Source: Hyphomicrobiales bacterium (GTDB lineage: Bacteria > Pseudomonadota > Alphaproteobacteria > Rhizobiales > Beijerinckiaceae). From it: a stretch of DNA of 64,000 nt. The stretch covers positions 1 to 64,000 of the forward strand of contig JAPLOU010000025.1 in assembly GCA_026400535.1 (NCBI GenBank), written 5' to 3'. This document shows, in pieces, positions 35,324 to 43,620 of this stretch (positions within the stretch are counted from its first letter, which is position 1; each line of letters opens with the position of its first letter). Under the pieces are notes generated by a model. The model saw nothing but the letters and a program-made list of their open reading frames with translations. It made no database searches and was not told the origin of the DNA. The translations under genes and the position numbers were made by a program.

Positions 35324-36586
35324 CTACCTCTTTCTCGCCCTGGGCTTTGCAAACACGCCCACCAGCTCGACATGGGCAGAGTAGCGGAACTGGTCGACCG
35401 GTGTGACATGCTCCAGCGTATAGCCGCCCTGCAGCAGCATGGCCGCATCGCGCACGAAGCTGCCGACATCGCACGAGACATAGACGACTTTCGGCACCGC
35501 CGCCTTTGCGAGCCGGGCGCACTGCGCCTCGGCGCCGGCGCGCGGAGGATCCAGCACCACCGCATCGAAGGGCTTCAATTCCTCAGGGAGGAGCGGACGG
35601 CGGAACAGGTCCCGCGGTTCGACGGTCACGCGCCGCAGTTCAGGCGTGGCGCGGGCGGCCTTGTCGAGCGCCGACAGCGCGGCAGCCTCGCCTTCGACGG
35701 CATGAACAGTGGCGTGTTCGGCAAGCCGCAGTGCGAACGGGCCGGAACCGGCGAAGAGATCGGCCACATGTCTGGCGCCTTGCACAGCCTCGCAGGCCAG
35801 GCGCGCCAGTTCGGCCTCGCCTTCGACGGTCGGCTGCAGGAACCCGCCGGGGGGCACGTTGACCCGCGCCTTGCCCATCTCCTGCAGCGCCGCGCGCCGC
35901 GCGACGATCACGTCGCCGTGGATCGAGAGCCGCGCCAGATCAAGCTGCGCGGCAAGGTTGGTCAAGCCGATGCGCTGCTTGTCACTCGGCGGGCCGTTGC
36001 CGCGCACATCGACGTCGAGGCCGCCGGTGGTCGCAGTGATCAGGATCGTGAGGGGCTTGGCCGACGCCGCCAGCGCGCCCGTCAGGGCGCGGGCCACCTC
36101 CGGCGCGCGCACCAGAGCCGGGCTCAGGATCGGGCAGGCGCTGACCGCGATCAGGTCGTGGCTCCTGGCGCGCATGAAGCCGGCCAGCGCTTCGCCATCC
36201 CGCCGCCGCCCATGCAGGGTCACGCGCCGGCGCCCCACGCCGTGACCATCGACGAGCGGGCGAACCAGTGTGTCGATCCGTGCACGCTCCAGCGCGTCCG
36301 CGACCAACCCGCGCTTCCAGACGGCGTAGGCAGCGGGCCCGACGTGCTGGGTGGCGCAGCCGCCGCAAGCTCCGAACAGCGGACAGAGCGGTGCAATACG
36401 GTCGGGTGATGGCGTCACGACGCCCCGCAAGGCGCGCTGCTCGCCCGCCGGGTCGATCTCAACAACTTCGCCGGGCAAGGCGCCGGGCACGACGATGGCG
36501 GCATGGCCATGCCCGGCAATGCCGTCGCCCCGCACACCGAGGCGTTCGATGGTCACCGTGCATGGCTGTGGCAGGGTTTCGGACAC
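35324..36586 (-). CDS. Class I SAM-dependent RNA (uracil-C5) methyltransferase, RumA/RlmD-like
   Basis: 420 aa from a GTG at 36586. An N-terminal TRAM-like domain is followed by the iron-sulfur cysteines of CPLFGACGGCATQH. The SAM motif is DLFAGSGPFALRLAEH, then DAVVLDPPRAGAEAQCARL. The nucleophile motif reads VYVSCDVGSFVRDA where RlmD has VSCNP; Cys is kept. The terminal AHVELVGVF keeps the Glu base. The enzyme probably makes 5-methyluridine in 23S rRNA. It ends only 6 bases from the FAD oxidase start, so the two may share a transcript by chance. Confidence 0.9.
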   Translation of the reverse strand: MSETLPQPCTVTIERLGVRGDGIAGHGHAAIVVPGALPGEVVEIDPAGEQRALRGVVTPSPDRIAPLCPLFGACGGCATQHVGPAAYAVWKRGLVADALERARIDTLVRPLVDGHGVGRRRVTLHGRRRDGEALAGFMRARSHDLIAVSACPILSPALVRAPEVARALTGALAASAKPLTILITATTGGLDVDVRGNGPPSDKQRIGLTNLAAQLDLARLSIHGDVIVARRAALQEMGKARVNVPPGGFLQPTVEGEAELARLACEAVQGARHVADLFAGSGPFALRLAEHATVHAVEGEAAALSALDKAARATPELRRVTVEPRDLFRRPLLPEELKPFDAVVLDPPRAGAEAQCARLAKAAVPKVVYVSCDVGSFVRDAAMLLQGGYTLEHVTPVDQFRYSAHVELVGVFAKPRARKR

Positions 36587-36675
36587 GGGCTCGCCTTTAG
36601 TGGATGAGGGTGACGCGCACCCGCGCTTGGCCTATCAGGTTCGGCAGTCCGGGCAAACAGCAAGAGGCATGGATC

Positions 36676-37725
36676 ATGACCATCCGCAACGGCATCATCG
36701 AGGCGATCGGCAAGACCCCGCTGATCGCCCTGCGTCAGGCATCTGCGATCACAGGCTGCCGCATCCTGGGCAAGGCCGAGTTCATGAACCCCGGCCAGTC
36801 GGTCAAGGACCGCGCCGCCCTCGCCATCATCCGCGACGCCGAAGCGCGCGGCGCGCTCAGGGCCGGCGGCGTGATCGTCGAGGGCACGGCGGGCAACACC
36901 GGCATCGGTCTTGCCCTTGTCGGCAATGCGCTGGGCTACCGGACGGTGATCGTGATCCCGAACAGCCAGAGCCAGGAAAAGAAGGACATGATCCGGCTGG
37001 CAGGGGCGGAACTGATCGAAGTGCCGCCAGCCCCTTTTGCGAACCCGAACAACTATGTGAAAGTGTCGGGGCGCCTCGCCGAGGCACTCGCCGCCGTGAC
37101 CCCGGACGGCGTGGTCTGGGCCAACCAGTTCGACAACACGGCCAATCGCGAGGGTCACGCCTCAACCACAGGGCCCGAAATCCTCGCGCAAACGGCCGGC
37201 GAGATCGACGGCTTCATCTGCGCGGTTGGCACCGGTGGCACGCTGGCCGGCGTGGCCAAGGCCCTGCGTGCCGCGAAGCCCGGCATCGCCATCGGCCTCG
37301 CCGACCCGATGGGCGCGGCGCTGCATGCCTTCTACACGACCGGAAGCTTGAAGGCCGAGGGATCGTCGATCACCGAAGGAATCGGGCAGGGGCGCATCAC
37401 CGCCAATCTGGACGGCTTCAGGCCCGATCTATCGTTCCAGATCCCGGATGAGGAGGCACTGCCGGTCTGCTTCGATCTGCTCGAGCATGAGGGGTTGTGC
37501 GTTGGCGGTTCGGCCGCGGTCAATGTGGCTGGCGCGATCCGTCTTGCCCGTCATCTGGGGCCGGGCAAGACCATCGTGACGATCCTGTGCGACTCTGGCA
37601 CGCGCTATCAGTCCAAGCTGTTCGACCCCGTCTTCCTGCGCGCCAAGGGCCTGCCGGTGCCGGCCTGGCTGCAGCGCGAGGGCCGCGTCAGCAGACAGAT
37701 GCTGGGCCGGATTCTGGCCGGATAA
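36676..37725 (+). CDS. cysK: Cysteine synthase A, TAGNTG subtype
   Basis: 349 aa. The start ATG has AGAGG nearby; an upstream in-frame codon is unsupported. PLP-binding Lys44 lies in NPGQSVKDRAALAII, and the substrate loop reads GTAGNTGIGLAL instead of the usual TSGNTG. GTGGTLAGVAKAL binds the cofactor phosphate. The protein is of the long alphaproteobacterial type with a C-terminal YQSKLFDPVFLRAKGLPVP. Cysteine synthases replace the acetyl group of O-acetylserine with sulfide. A second, more canonical copy lies at 38699. The loop change may alter substrate preference. Confidence 0.92.
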   Translation: MTIRNGIIEAIGKTPLIALRQASAITGCRILGKAEFMNPGQSVKDRAALAIIRDAEARGALRAGGVIVEGTAGNTGIGLALVGNALGYRTVIVIPNSQSQEKKDMIRLAGAELIEVPPAPFANPNNYVKVSGRLAEALAAVTPDGVVWANQFDNTANREGHASTTGPEILAQTAGEIDGFICAVGTGGTLAGVAKALRAAKPGIAIGLADPMGAALHAFYTTGSLKAEGSSITEGIGQGRITANLDGFRPDLSFQIPDEEALPVCFDLLEHEGLCVGGSAAVNVAGAIRLARHLGPGKTIVTILCDSGTRYQSKLFDPVFLRAKGLPVPAWLQREGRVSRQMLGRILAG

Positions 37726-37787
37726 TCAGCGTGCTCGACCGGGCCAGGGCCGCGGCATGCCGGAAGCGCAAGCCGGCGGTACGGTCC

Positions 37788-38582
37788 TCAGCGTCTCGCC
37801 ATTTCGCTGCGCAGGGCGGCGATGTCCGCACGCATGGCCTTGAGTTCGGCGACAACGTCCTCGTTGCTGTGCGCCGGATGGGTCAGTTTTGGCGCCTCGC
37901 TGGCGGTGACCTCGTCAAGCGCCGTCACGACGACACCGATGAACAGGTTGAGGACCATGAAGGCCGAGAGCACCATGAACAGGATGACGAAGATCCAGCC
38001 CCAGTGATGGCCCTTCTCGATGAGCGGCTTGACGATGCCGTTGGACCAGTCATCGAACGTCATGGACTGGAACAGGGTGTAGGCGGTGGTGCCGATCGAG
38101 CCGAACAGTTCGGGATTTGTCTCACCGAAGAGCTTGGTGCCCATCACGGCGAAGACGTAGTAGACGAGCAGCAGCAGCAGGCCAATCGACCCCATGCCCG
38201 GCATCGCGCCGATCAGGCCGGCGACAACCTTGCGCAGGGATGGCACGACCGTGATCAGGCGCAAGGCACGCAGCACCCTCAGCGCCCGCAGGACCGACAG
38301 CGATTCGCTGGTCGGCACCAGGGCGATGCCCACGACGAACAGATCGAACAGGCTCCAGGGATCCCGGAAGAAGGCCGCCCGCTTGACGATGATCCGCGCG
38401 ACAAGTTCGGCGACGAAGATGCCGAGAATGACCTTGTCCAGCAGCATCAGGGCCGGACCGTAGTCGGCCATGATCGTTTTCGACGTTTCGAGTCCCAGCG
38501 TGACGGCATTGATGATGATCAGTATCATCACGATGCGTTCGGTCCTGGGGTGGTTGATGATCGAGGCCAGCAGCGCAGTCAT
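37788..38582 (-). CDS. Single-domain voltage-gated cation channel (BacNav family) with TFDDWSN filter
   Basis: 264 aa from the ATG at 38582; a longer in-frame extension has no family similarity. It has six helices. S2 Phe56 and Glu59 and S3 Asp80 form a charge-transfer site, and S4 carries Arg99, Arg102, Arg105 and Arg108 at three-residue spacing (VLRALRVLRALRL). The pore filter is T175-F-D-D-W-S-N181, and S6 contains FMVLNLFIGVVVTALDE. A heptad-like tail (EDVVAELKAMRADIAALRSEM) fits the tetramer coiled coil of the family. Residue numbers coincide with NavAb. Most BacNav filters read TLESWSx; two Asp here suggest Ca2+ permeability. No partner gene is obvious. Confidence 0.92.
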   Translation of the reverse strand: MTALLASIINHPRTERIVMILIIINAVTLGLETSKTIMADYGPALMLLDKVILGIFVAELVARIIVKRAAFFRDPWSLFDLFVVGIALVPTSESLSVLRALRVLRALRLITVVPSLRKVVAGLIGAMPGMGSIGLLLLLVYYVFAVMGTKLFGETNPELFGSIGTTAYTLFQSMTFDDWSNGIVKPLIEKGHHWGWIFVILFMVLSAFMVLNLFIGVVVTALDEVTASEAPKLTHPAHSNEDVVAELKAMRADIAALRSEMARR

Positions 38583-38698
38583 GCAGCATCCGGGGGTTGG
38601 GAAGGATTTCTGCCGGACATTGTTCATCGTGCCCGAAAAGGCAACGACCGCGCCGCCGCCAACATGGCCTTTCCAAATTTTTTTTGCGCTTGCGCGGT

Positions 38699-39685
38699 TC
38701 ACAGACCGTCGAACAGCGCGCTCGAGATGTACCGCTCGGCAAAGGACGGGATGATGATGACAATGTTCTTGCCCGCCATCCCCGGTCGGCTGCCCAGTTC
38801 GAGTGCGGCAGCCACGGCGGCGCCGGAGGAAATGCCGCCCGGAATTCCCTCCAGCCGGGCCAGGGCGCGGGCCGTCTCGAAGGCTGTCTGGTTGCCGACG
38901 GTGATGACCTCGTCGATCACGCTGCGGTCGAGCACATCGGGAATGAAGCCCGCCCCGATGCCCTGGATCTTGTGCGGGCCGGGCGCCCCGCCCGACAACA
39001 CGGGCGAATCCTCCGGCTCCACAGCGACAATCTTCACCGAAGGCTTGCGCGCCCTGAGGACCTGCCCGACGCCGGTGATGGTGCCGCCCGTGCCGACGCC
39101 CGAGACAAACCAGTCGACGGCGCCATGGGTGTCGTTCCAGATTTCCTCCGCTGTGGTGCGGCGGTGGATGTCGGGATTGTTCGGGTTCTGAAACTGCTGC
39201 GGCACGATCGAACCGGGGATCTCGGCGAGCAGTTCATTGGCCTTGGCGACCGCGCCGCGCATGCCCTGGGAGCCGGGCGTGAGCACGAGCTCGGCGCCCA
39301 GAAGGGCGAGCATCTTGCGGCGCTCCAGCGACATGGTCTCCGGCATGACCAGGATCATCCGGTAGCCGCGGGCGGCAGCCACGAAGGCCAACGCGATGCC
39401 CGTGTTGCCGGACGTCGGCTCAATCAGGGTGCCGCCGGGCTTCAGCTTGCCAGACGCCTCGAGCGCATCGATCATGTTGACGCCGATCCGGTCCTTGACG
39501 CTGGCGATCGGGTTGAAGAACTCGAGCTTGGCAAGCAGGTTCGCCTTGACGCCGCGCTCAAGGGCGATCCGCCTCAGACGGACGATGGGCGTATCGCCGA
39601 TTGTGTCCGTGATCGAATCGTAGATGCGCCCGCGTCCCGGGATACGTGTCCCGGCAGGATCGGTCTTTCGGGCGGCTTGTGTCAT
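38699..39685 (-). CDS. cysK: Cysteine synthase A, canonical TSGNTG type
   Basis: 328 aa from the ATG at 39685; the further upstream in-frame start falls in the regulatory region and is rejected. PLP Lys64 is in [11 protein letters not shown], and the substrate loop is [30 protein letters not shown] binds the cofactor phosphate, and [17 protein letters not shown] is typical near the C-terminus. It makes cysteine from O-acetylserine and sulfide. It follows an Rrf2 regulator gene on the same strand with about 83 bp between them, containing an inverted repeat that is a likely operator. It differs clearly from the cysteine synthase at 36676. Confidence 0.96.
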   Translation of the reverse strand: MTQAARKTDPAGTRIPGRGRIYDSITDTIGDTPIVRLRRIALERGVKANLLAKLEFFNPIASVKDRIGVNMIDALEASGKLKPGGTLIEPTSGNTGIALAFVAAARGYRMILVMPETMSLERRKMLALLGAELVLTPGSQGMRGAVAKANELLAEIPGSIVPQQFQNPNNPDIHRRTTAEEIWNDTHGAVDWFVSGVGTGGTITGVGQVLRARKPSVKIVAVEPEDSPVLSGGAPGPHKIQGIGAGFIPDVLDRSVIDEVITVGNQTAFETARALARLEGIPGGISSGAAVAAALELGSRPGMAGKNIVIIIPSFAERYISSALFDGL

Positions 39686-39729
39686 GGCGCTTTCCTCATC
39701 CAGAACGAGCAGGTGAGGCGTGATGCCAT

Positions 39730-39782
39730 ATTTCACAACGCAGGTCGATGAATAAAAAATTTCACAATCTATATTGTGAAAT
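39730..39782 (-). promoter_or_regulatory. Inverted repeat between rrf2 and cysK, probable Rrf2 operator
   Basis: ATTTCACAAT (39759-39768) and ATTGTGAAAT (39773-39782) form a perfect 10-bp inverted repeat around CTAT. A further half-site ATTTCACAA lies at 39730-39738, closer to cysK. The repeat straddles the stop codon of the rrf2 gene and has no T-run on the minus strand, so it looks like an operator for cysK rather than a terminator. Confidence 0.55.
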
Positions 39783-40221
39783 CTGCGGTGGCCAGATCCG
39801 TGCCGAACACCTTCCGTGCTTCGGTATTCCTGCACAGGTCCTCGACCGTGATCCCATCCAACCGCGCAAGAAACGCCTCGCCGGCGGCCTTGACCTCCGG
39901 CCCGACGATTTCGTCGACCAGACGCGAATGCGGCAACGGCGGCAGGTCGTCCTCACCGGTTGCCGACATGGCGGCGCGCACGATGTCACCGGCCGTGATG
40001 CGGCGGCGCTCCCTGGCAACCTCGTAGCCGCCGCGCGGCCCCCGCACGCCTTTCAGGATTCCGTGCCGCACGAGCGCCTGCAGGACGGTCTCAAGGTGGC
40101 GCGGCGGCAGATCGTGCCGCACCGCAAGCATCTTGGCGGAAACGGGCTGGGGACGCGCGTGCAGGGCGATGTCGACAACGGCCGCAATCGACAGAAGGCT
40201 CCGGCGGGACAGCAGAATCAT
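39769..40221 (-). CDS. Rrf2 family transcriptional regulator
   Basis: 150 aa from the ATG at 40221 ([20 protein letters not shown]). A winged-helix domain with the Rrf2 features [20 protein letters not shown] and [24 protein letters not shown] is clear. IscR-type proteins carry three Cys for an iron-sulfur cluster; only one Cys (DLCRN) is seen here, so a cluster of that kind is unlikely. CymR-type Rrf2 regulators control cysteine synthesis together with CysK. This gene lies directly upstream of cysK, which supports a sulfur-related role. It is 51 bp downstream of dut. Confidence 0.92.
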   Translation of the reverse strand: MILLSRRSLLSIAAVVDIALHARPQPVSAKMLAVRHDLPPRHLETVLQALVRHGILKGVRGPRGGYEVARERRRITAGDIVRAAMSATGEDDLPPLPHSRLVDEIVGPEVKAAGEAFLARLDGITVEDLCRNTEARKVFGTDLATADFTI

Positions 40222-40272
40222 GATTGCAACACCTTTCAAGACACTGGCGCAAGCGCTCCATGCATCACCTCT

Positions 40273-40743
40273 TCAGGAGCTGACGCCGGTCGAACCGAAA
40301 CCGCCGGTCCCGCGTTCGGTCTGTTCAAGACTGTCCGCCCTGTGCAGCACCACGCGCGCGACCTGCGCCACGACGAGCTGGGCGATCCTGTCACCCCGGC
40401 GGAGCGTAAACGGCTCCTGACCGAGATTGATCAGGATGACCCTGATCTCCCCACGATAATCGGCGTCGATCGTCCCCGGGCTGTTCAGCACGGTGACACC
40501 ATGCCTGAGAGCCAACCCGGAGCGCGGTCGCACCTGCGCCTCGAAGCCCTCGGGTAACTGGAGCACCAACCCCGTCGGGACAAGGCCTCTTGCACAGGGT
40601 CCGAGCGTGAAGGCGTCGCCATCAGGGATCGCAGCAACCAGGTCAAGGCCCGCGGCGCCCGCGCTGGCATAGGACGGCAAGGCCAGATCTTGGGCATGCG
40701 GCAAGATGGTCACGCGGACGGCGGGTGACGCGGCCGATGGCAT
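40273..40743 (-). CDS. dut: dUTP diphosphatase
   Basis: 156 aa. All five motifs of trimeric dUTPase are visible: [50 protein letters not shown] and the C-terminal [10 protein letters not shown]. The enzyme hydrolyses dUTP to dUMP and pyrophosphate, supplying dTMP synthesis and keeping uracil out of DNA. The ATG overlaps the coaBC stop (TGATG), so translation is coupled. The coaBC-dut pair is usual in bacteria. Confidence 0.97.
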   Translation of the reverse strand: MPSAASPAVRVTILPHAQDLALPSYASAGAAGLDLVAAIPDGDAFTLGPCARGLVPTGLVLQLPEGFEAQVRPRSGLALRHGVTVLNSPGTIDADYRGEIRVILINLGQEPFTLRRGDRIAQLVVAQVARVVLHRADSLEQTERGTGGFGSTGVSS

Positions 40744-42026
40744 CAGGCCCAGCCACTGTCCAGCGCGCCGAGATGCGCAATCAGCTTCACCGCCACCTCG
40801 TCCTTGCCCATGACGGGCCATGACACGACGCCCGACGCGCTCACCAGATGCACCGCATTGGCATCGCCGCCGAACACGCCGCCGGCGATGCCCGAGCCAG
40901 TCAGGCTGACATCGTTGGCGACAAGCAGGTCACAGCCCTTGCGCTTGAACTTGGCCGTCGCGTTGGCGATCACGTGTTCGGTTTCAGCTGCAAAGCCCAC
41001 CACGCAAGCCGGACGGCCAGCCTTGAGGTGCGCAACCGTCGCGAGGATATCGGGATTTTCGGTCAGGGCCAGCGCGGGCGCGCCGGAGGCCGGCCCGGCG
41101 GTCTTCTTGCGCTTTTCGTCCGCCTCGTTCGCCACCCGCCAGTCCGCCACCGCCGCCGCGAAGATCGCTATATCCGCCGGCAGTGCAGCCTCGGTTGCGG
41201 CGAGCATCTGGCGCGCGGTCGTGACATGCACGGTCGTGACGCCCGGGGGGTTCGCAAGATTCACCGGCCCGGAAATCAGTGTCACCCTGGCACCTGCCGC
41301 GGCTGCCGCGACGGCGATGGCATGCCCCTGCTTGCCCGACGATCGGTTGGCGATGTAGCGCACCGGATCGATCGGCTCGTGGGTCGGTCCGGACGTGACC
41401 AGCACGTGCTTGCCCGCCAGCGCCTGACCAGGCATCGGTTTTGAAACGCAGGTCATCAGCTTGGCCTCAATGGCGGCCAGCAGGTCCGGCGGCTCGACCA
41501 GCCGACCGGGACCGAACTCGCCACAGGCCATGGCCCCTGTCGCCGGCCCGACGATGGTGACGCCGTCCCGCCGCAAGGTCTCGAGATTGCGCTGGGTCGC
41601 GGGATGGTGCCACATGCGCACATTCATCGCCGGCGCGATCAGAATCTCCTTGTCCGTCGCCAGAAGGGCCACGCTGGCCATGTCATTGGCGATGCCATTG
41701 GCCATTTTCGCGATCAGATCGGCCGTCGCCGGGACCACCACCACCAGATCAGCCGAGCGCGACAAGGCGATATGTCCCATCTCGACCTCATCGGTCAGGG
41801 AAAACAGATCATCATGGACCTTCGCGCCCGACAGCCCGGCCAAAGAGAGCGGGGTGACGAACTGAGCCCCCGCCTTGGTCAGGACCGGCGTCACCGAAAT
41901 GCCTTTGCGGCGCGCAAGACGCACCAGTTCGAGGGCCTTGTATGCAGCGATGCCGCCGCCGACGATCAGGAGGATGGATTTTCCGCTTGGCACGAGATGA
42001 CCCCAGTTCCGCAAACGTCCTATCAC
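40743..42026 (-). CDS. coaBC: Bifunctional phosphopantothenoylcysteine decarboxylase/synthetase
   Basis: 427 aa. The N-terminal CoaC flavoprotein domain has [19 protein letters not shown] and [21 protein letters not shown], with the catalytic PxMNxxMW motif. The C-terminal CoaB domain begins near residue 195 ([24 protein letters not shown]). Together they make 4'-phosphopantetheine for coenzyme A. The GTG start overlaps the amn stop by four bases (GTGA), which supports it. The downstream gene is dut. Confidence 0.96.
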   Translation of the reverse strand: MIGRLRNWGHLVPSGKSILLIVGGGIAAYKALELVRLARRKGISVTPVLTKAGAQFVTPLSLAGLSGAKVHDDLFSLTDEVEMGHIALSRSADLVVVVPATADLIAKMANGIANDMASVALLATDKEILIAPAMNVRMWHHPATQRNLETLRRDGVTIVGPATGAMACGEFGPGRLVEPPDLLAAIEAKLMTCVSKPMPGQALAGKHVLVTSGPTHEPIDPVRYIANRSSGKQGHAIAVAAAAAGARVTLISGPVNLANPPGVTTVHVTTARQMLAATEAALPADIAIFAAAVADWRVANEADEKRKKTAGPASGAPALALTENPDILATVAHLKAGRPACVVGFAAETEHVIANATAKFKRKGCDLLVANDVSLTGSGIAGGVFGGDANAVHLVSASGVVSWPVMGKDEVAVKLIAHLGALDSGWA

Positions 42027-43495
42027 CGGAACGGCGGCTCATCAAACGAGCGCAGCTTGCGCGAGTGGATGCTGGAGCCCGCCTGCTTGAGCAGTTCCAC
42101 GGTCTCGATGCCGATCTTGAGATGCTCGTTGACCGCGCGCTCGTAAAAGGCATTGGCAGCGCCCGGCAGCTTGATCTCACCATGCAGCGGCTTGTCGGAG
42201 ACGCACAGAAGCGTGCCATACGGCACGCGCAGCCGGTAGCCCTGGGCCGCGATCGTTCCTGATTCCATGTCAACCGCGATGGCCCGCGACTGGTTGATGC
42301 GCTTGCGGGCCGGCGTCCACTGGAGCTCCCAGTTGCGGTCATCGAAGGTGACCACGGTTCCCGTGCGCAGCCGGTTCTTGAGCGCATCGCCGCTCTCGCC
42401 CGTAACGCGGGCCGCTGCTTGCTGGAGCGCGATCTGGACCTCGGCCAGCGCCGGAATCGGAATCTCCGGAGGCAGGAGATCGTTGAGGATGCGGTCCTGC
42501 CGGAAGTAGGCGTGGGCCAGCACATAGTCGCCGATGACCTGGGCCTGCCTGAGACCGCCGCAATGGCCGATCATCAGCCAGGTGTTGGGGCGCAGCACCG
42601 CAAGATGGTCCGTGATGTTCTTGGCATTGGAAGGGCCGACCCCGATGTTGACGAGCGTGATGCCCTGCCCGCCCTTCTTGACCAGGTGATAGGCCGGCAT
42701 CTGGAAGCGGTGCCAGGGCGCCGCGGCCAGCCGCGCAACCGCCGACTCATCGGCCGAGCGCGCGTCGATCACAAGGCCGCCGGGCGCAACCAGCCGTTCG
42801 GCCTCGCCGGCCCGGATGACCTCAATGCCATGACGCACGAACTGGTCGACATAGCGATGGTAGTTGGTCAGCAGGATCCAGTGCTGGACCGAACGCCAGT
42901 CGGTGCCGGTGTAGTGCACCAGGCGCTTGAGCGAGTAATCGGTGCGCACGGCGTCGAACAGGCTGAGCGGCCTTGGTCCATCGCCCGTCATGTCGAAGGT
43001 CCCGTCCGCGATCTCGTCGCCAATGGCGGACAACAGCGGCACGGGAAAATGCTGGGCCAGTTCGGCGGCTGTCACGCCGCCCCGTGCCAACTCGTCGCCG
43101 CCCTGCAGCGCATAGGGATAGGGGATTTCCTGCGTGCTGACGCCAATGTCAACCATGGCACCGTAATCGCGCATCAGGGGCGTCAACTGGTCGAGCAGAT
43201 AATCGCGGAACTCGGCCGGGTGCGTGACCGTGGTGGCATAGACACCGGGCGCCGCAAACTTGGCATAGGTCCGGCGCGACTTGCCCGGCAAAGCGTCGGG
43301 TTCATAGGTGACGCGCAATTCGGGATACCGGAAGCGCGCCCGTTGTTCAGGGCTCGGGACCGTCCGATCGGTCAGATAGGCGTCGAGCGCCTTGCGAATG
43401 GCGCCGGTGGCCTTCTCATAGAGCTCCTGGAGCTTGTCGATGGCGTCGTCAGCGTTGGCGGCGCGGTGGTAGGGAAGGTTTTTCTGTTCCGTCAT
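42023..43495 (-). CDS. amn: AMP nucleosidase
   Basis: 490 aa, the full length of the family. An N-terminal AMP nucleosidase domain (RYPELRVTYEPD, YAKFAAPGVYATTVTHP) is followed by the nucleoside phosphorylase-like catalytic domain (NTWLMIGHCGGLRQAQVIGDY, AVDMESGTIAAQGYRLRVPY). The enzyme hydrolyses AMP to adenine and ribose 5-phosphate. It sits between ubiB and coaBC, an unusual place, and overlaps coaBC by four bases. About 125 bp separate it from ubiB. Confidence 0.95.
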   Translation of the reverse strand: MTEQKNLPYHRAANADDAIDKLQELYEKATGAIRKALDAYLTDRTVPSPEQRARFRYPELRVTYEPDALPGKSRRTYAKFAAPGVYATTVTHPAEFRDYLLDQLTPLMRDYGAMVDIGVSTQEIPYPYALQGGDELARGGVTAAELAQHFPVPLLSAIGDEIADGTFDMTGDGPRPLSLFDAVRTDYSLKRLVHYTGTDWRSVQHWILLTNYHRYVDQFVRHGIEVIRAGEAERLVAPGGLVIDARSADESAVARLAAAPWHRFQMPAYHLVKKGGQGITLVNIGVGPSNAKNITDHLAVLRPNTWLMIGHCGGLRQAQVIGDYVLAHAYFRQDRILNDLLPPEIPIPALAEVQIALQQAAARVTGESGDALKNRLRTGTVVTFDDRNWELQWTPARKRINQSRAIAVDMESGTIAAQGYRLRVPYGTLLCVSDKPLHGEIKLPGAANAFYERAVNEHLKIGIETVELLKQAGSSIHSRKLRSFDEPPFR

Positions 43496-43620
43496 GGCTC
43501 AGATAAGCCAAACGCCCGTGCCGTTGCAACCTTGCCCGGATCAGTCCGGCGCCGCGGATGCGGGCCAGCGCGCATCCCTGGGTTGCACCGTCGGCGGTGT
43601 TGATCCAGCCGGCTTGCTTC

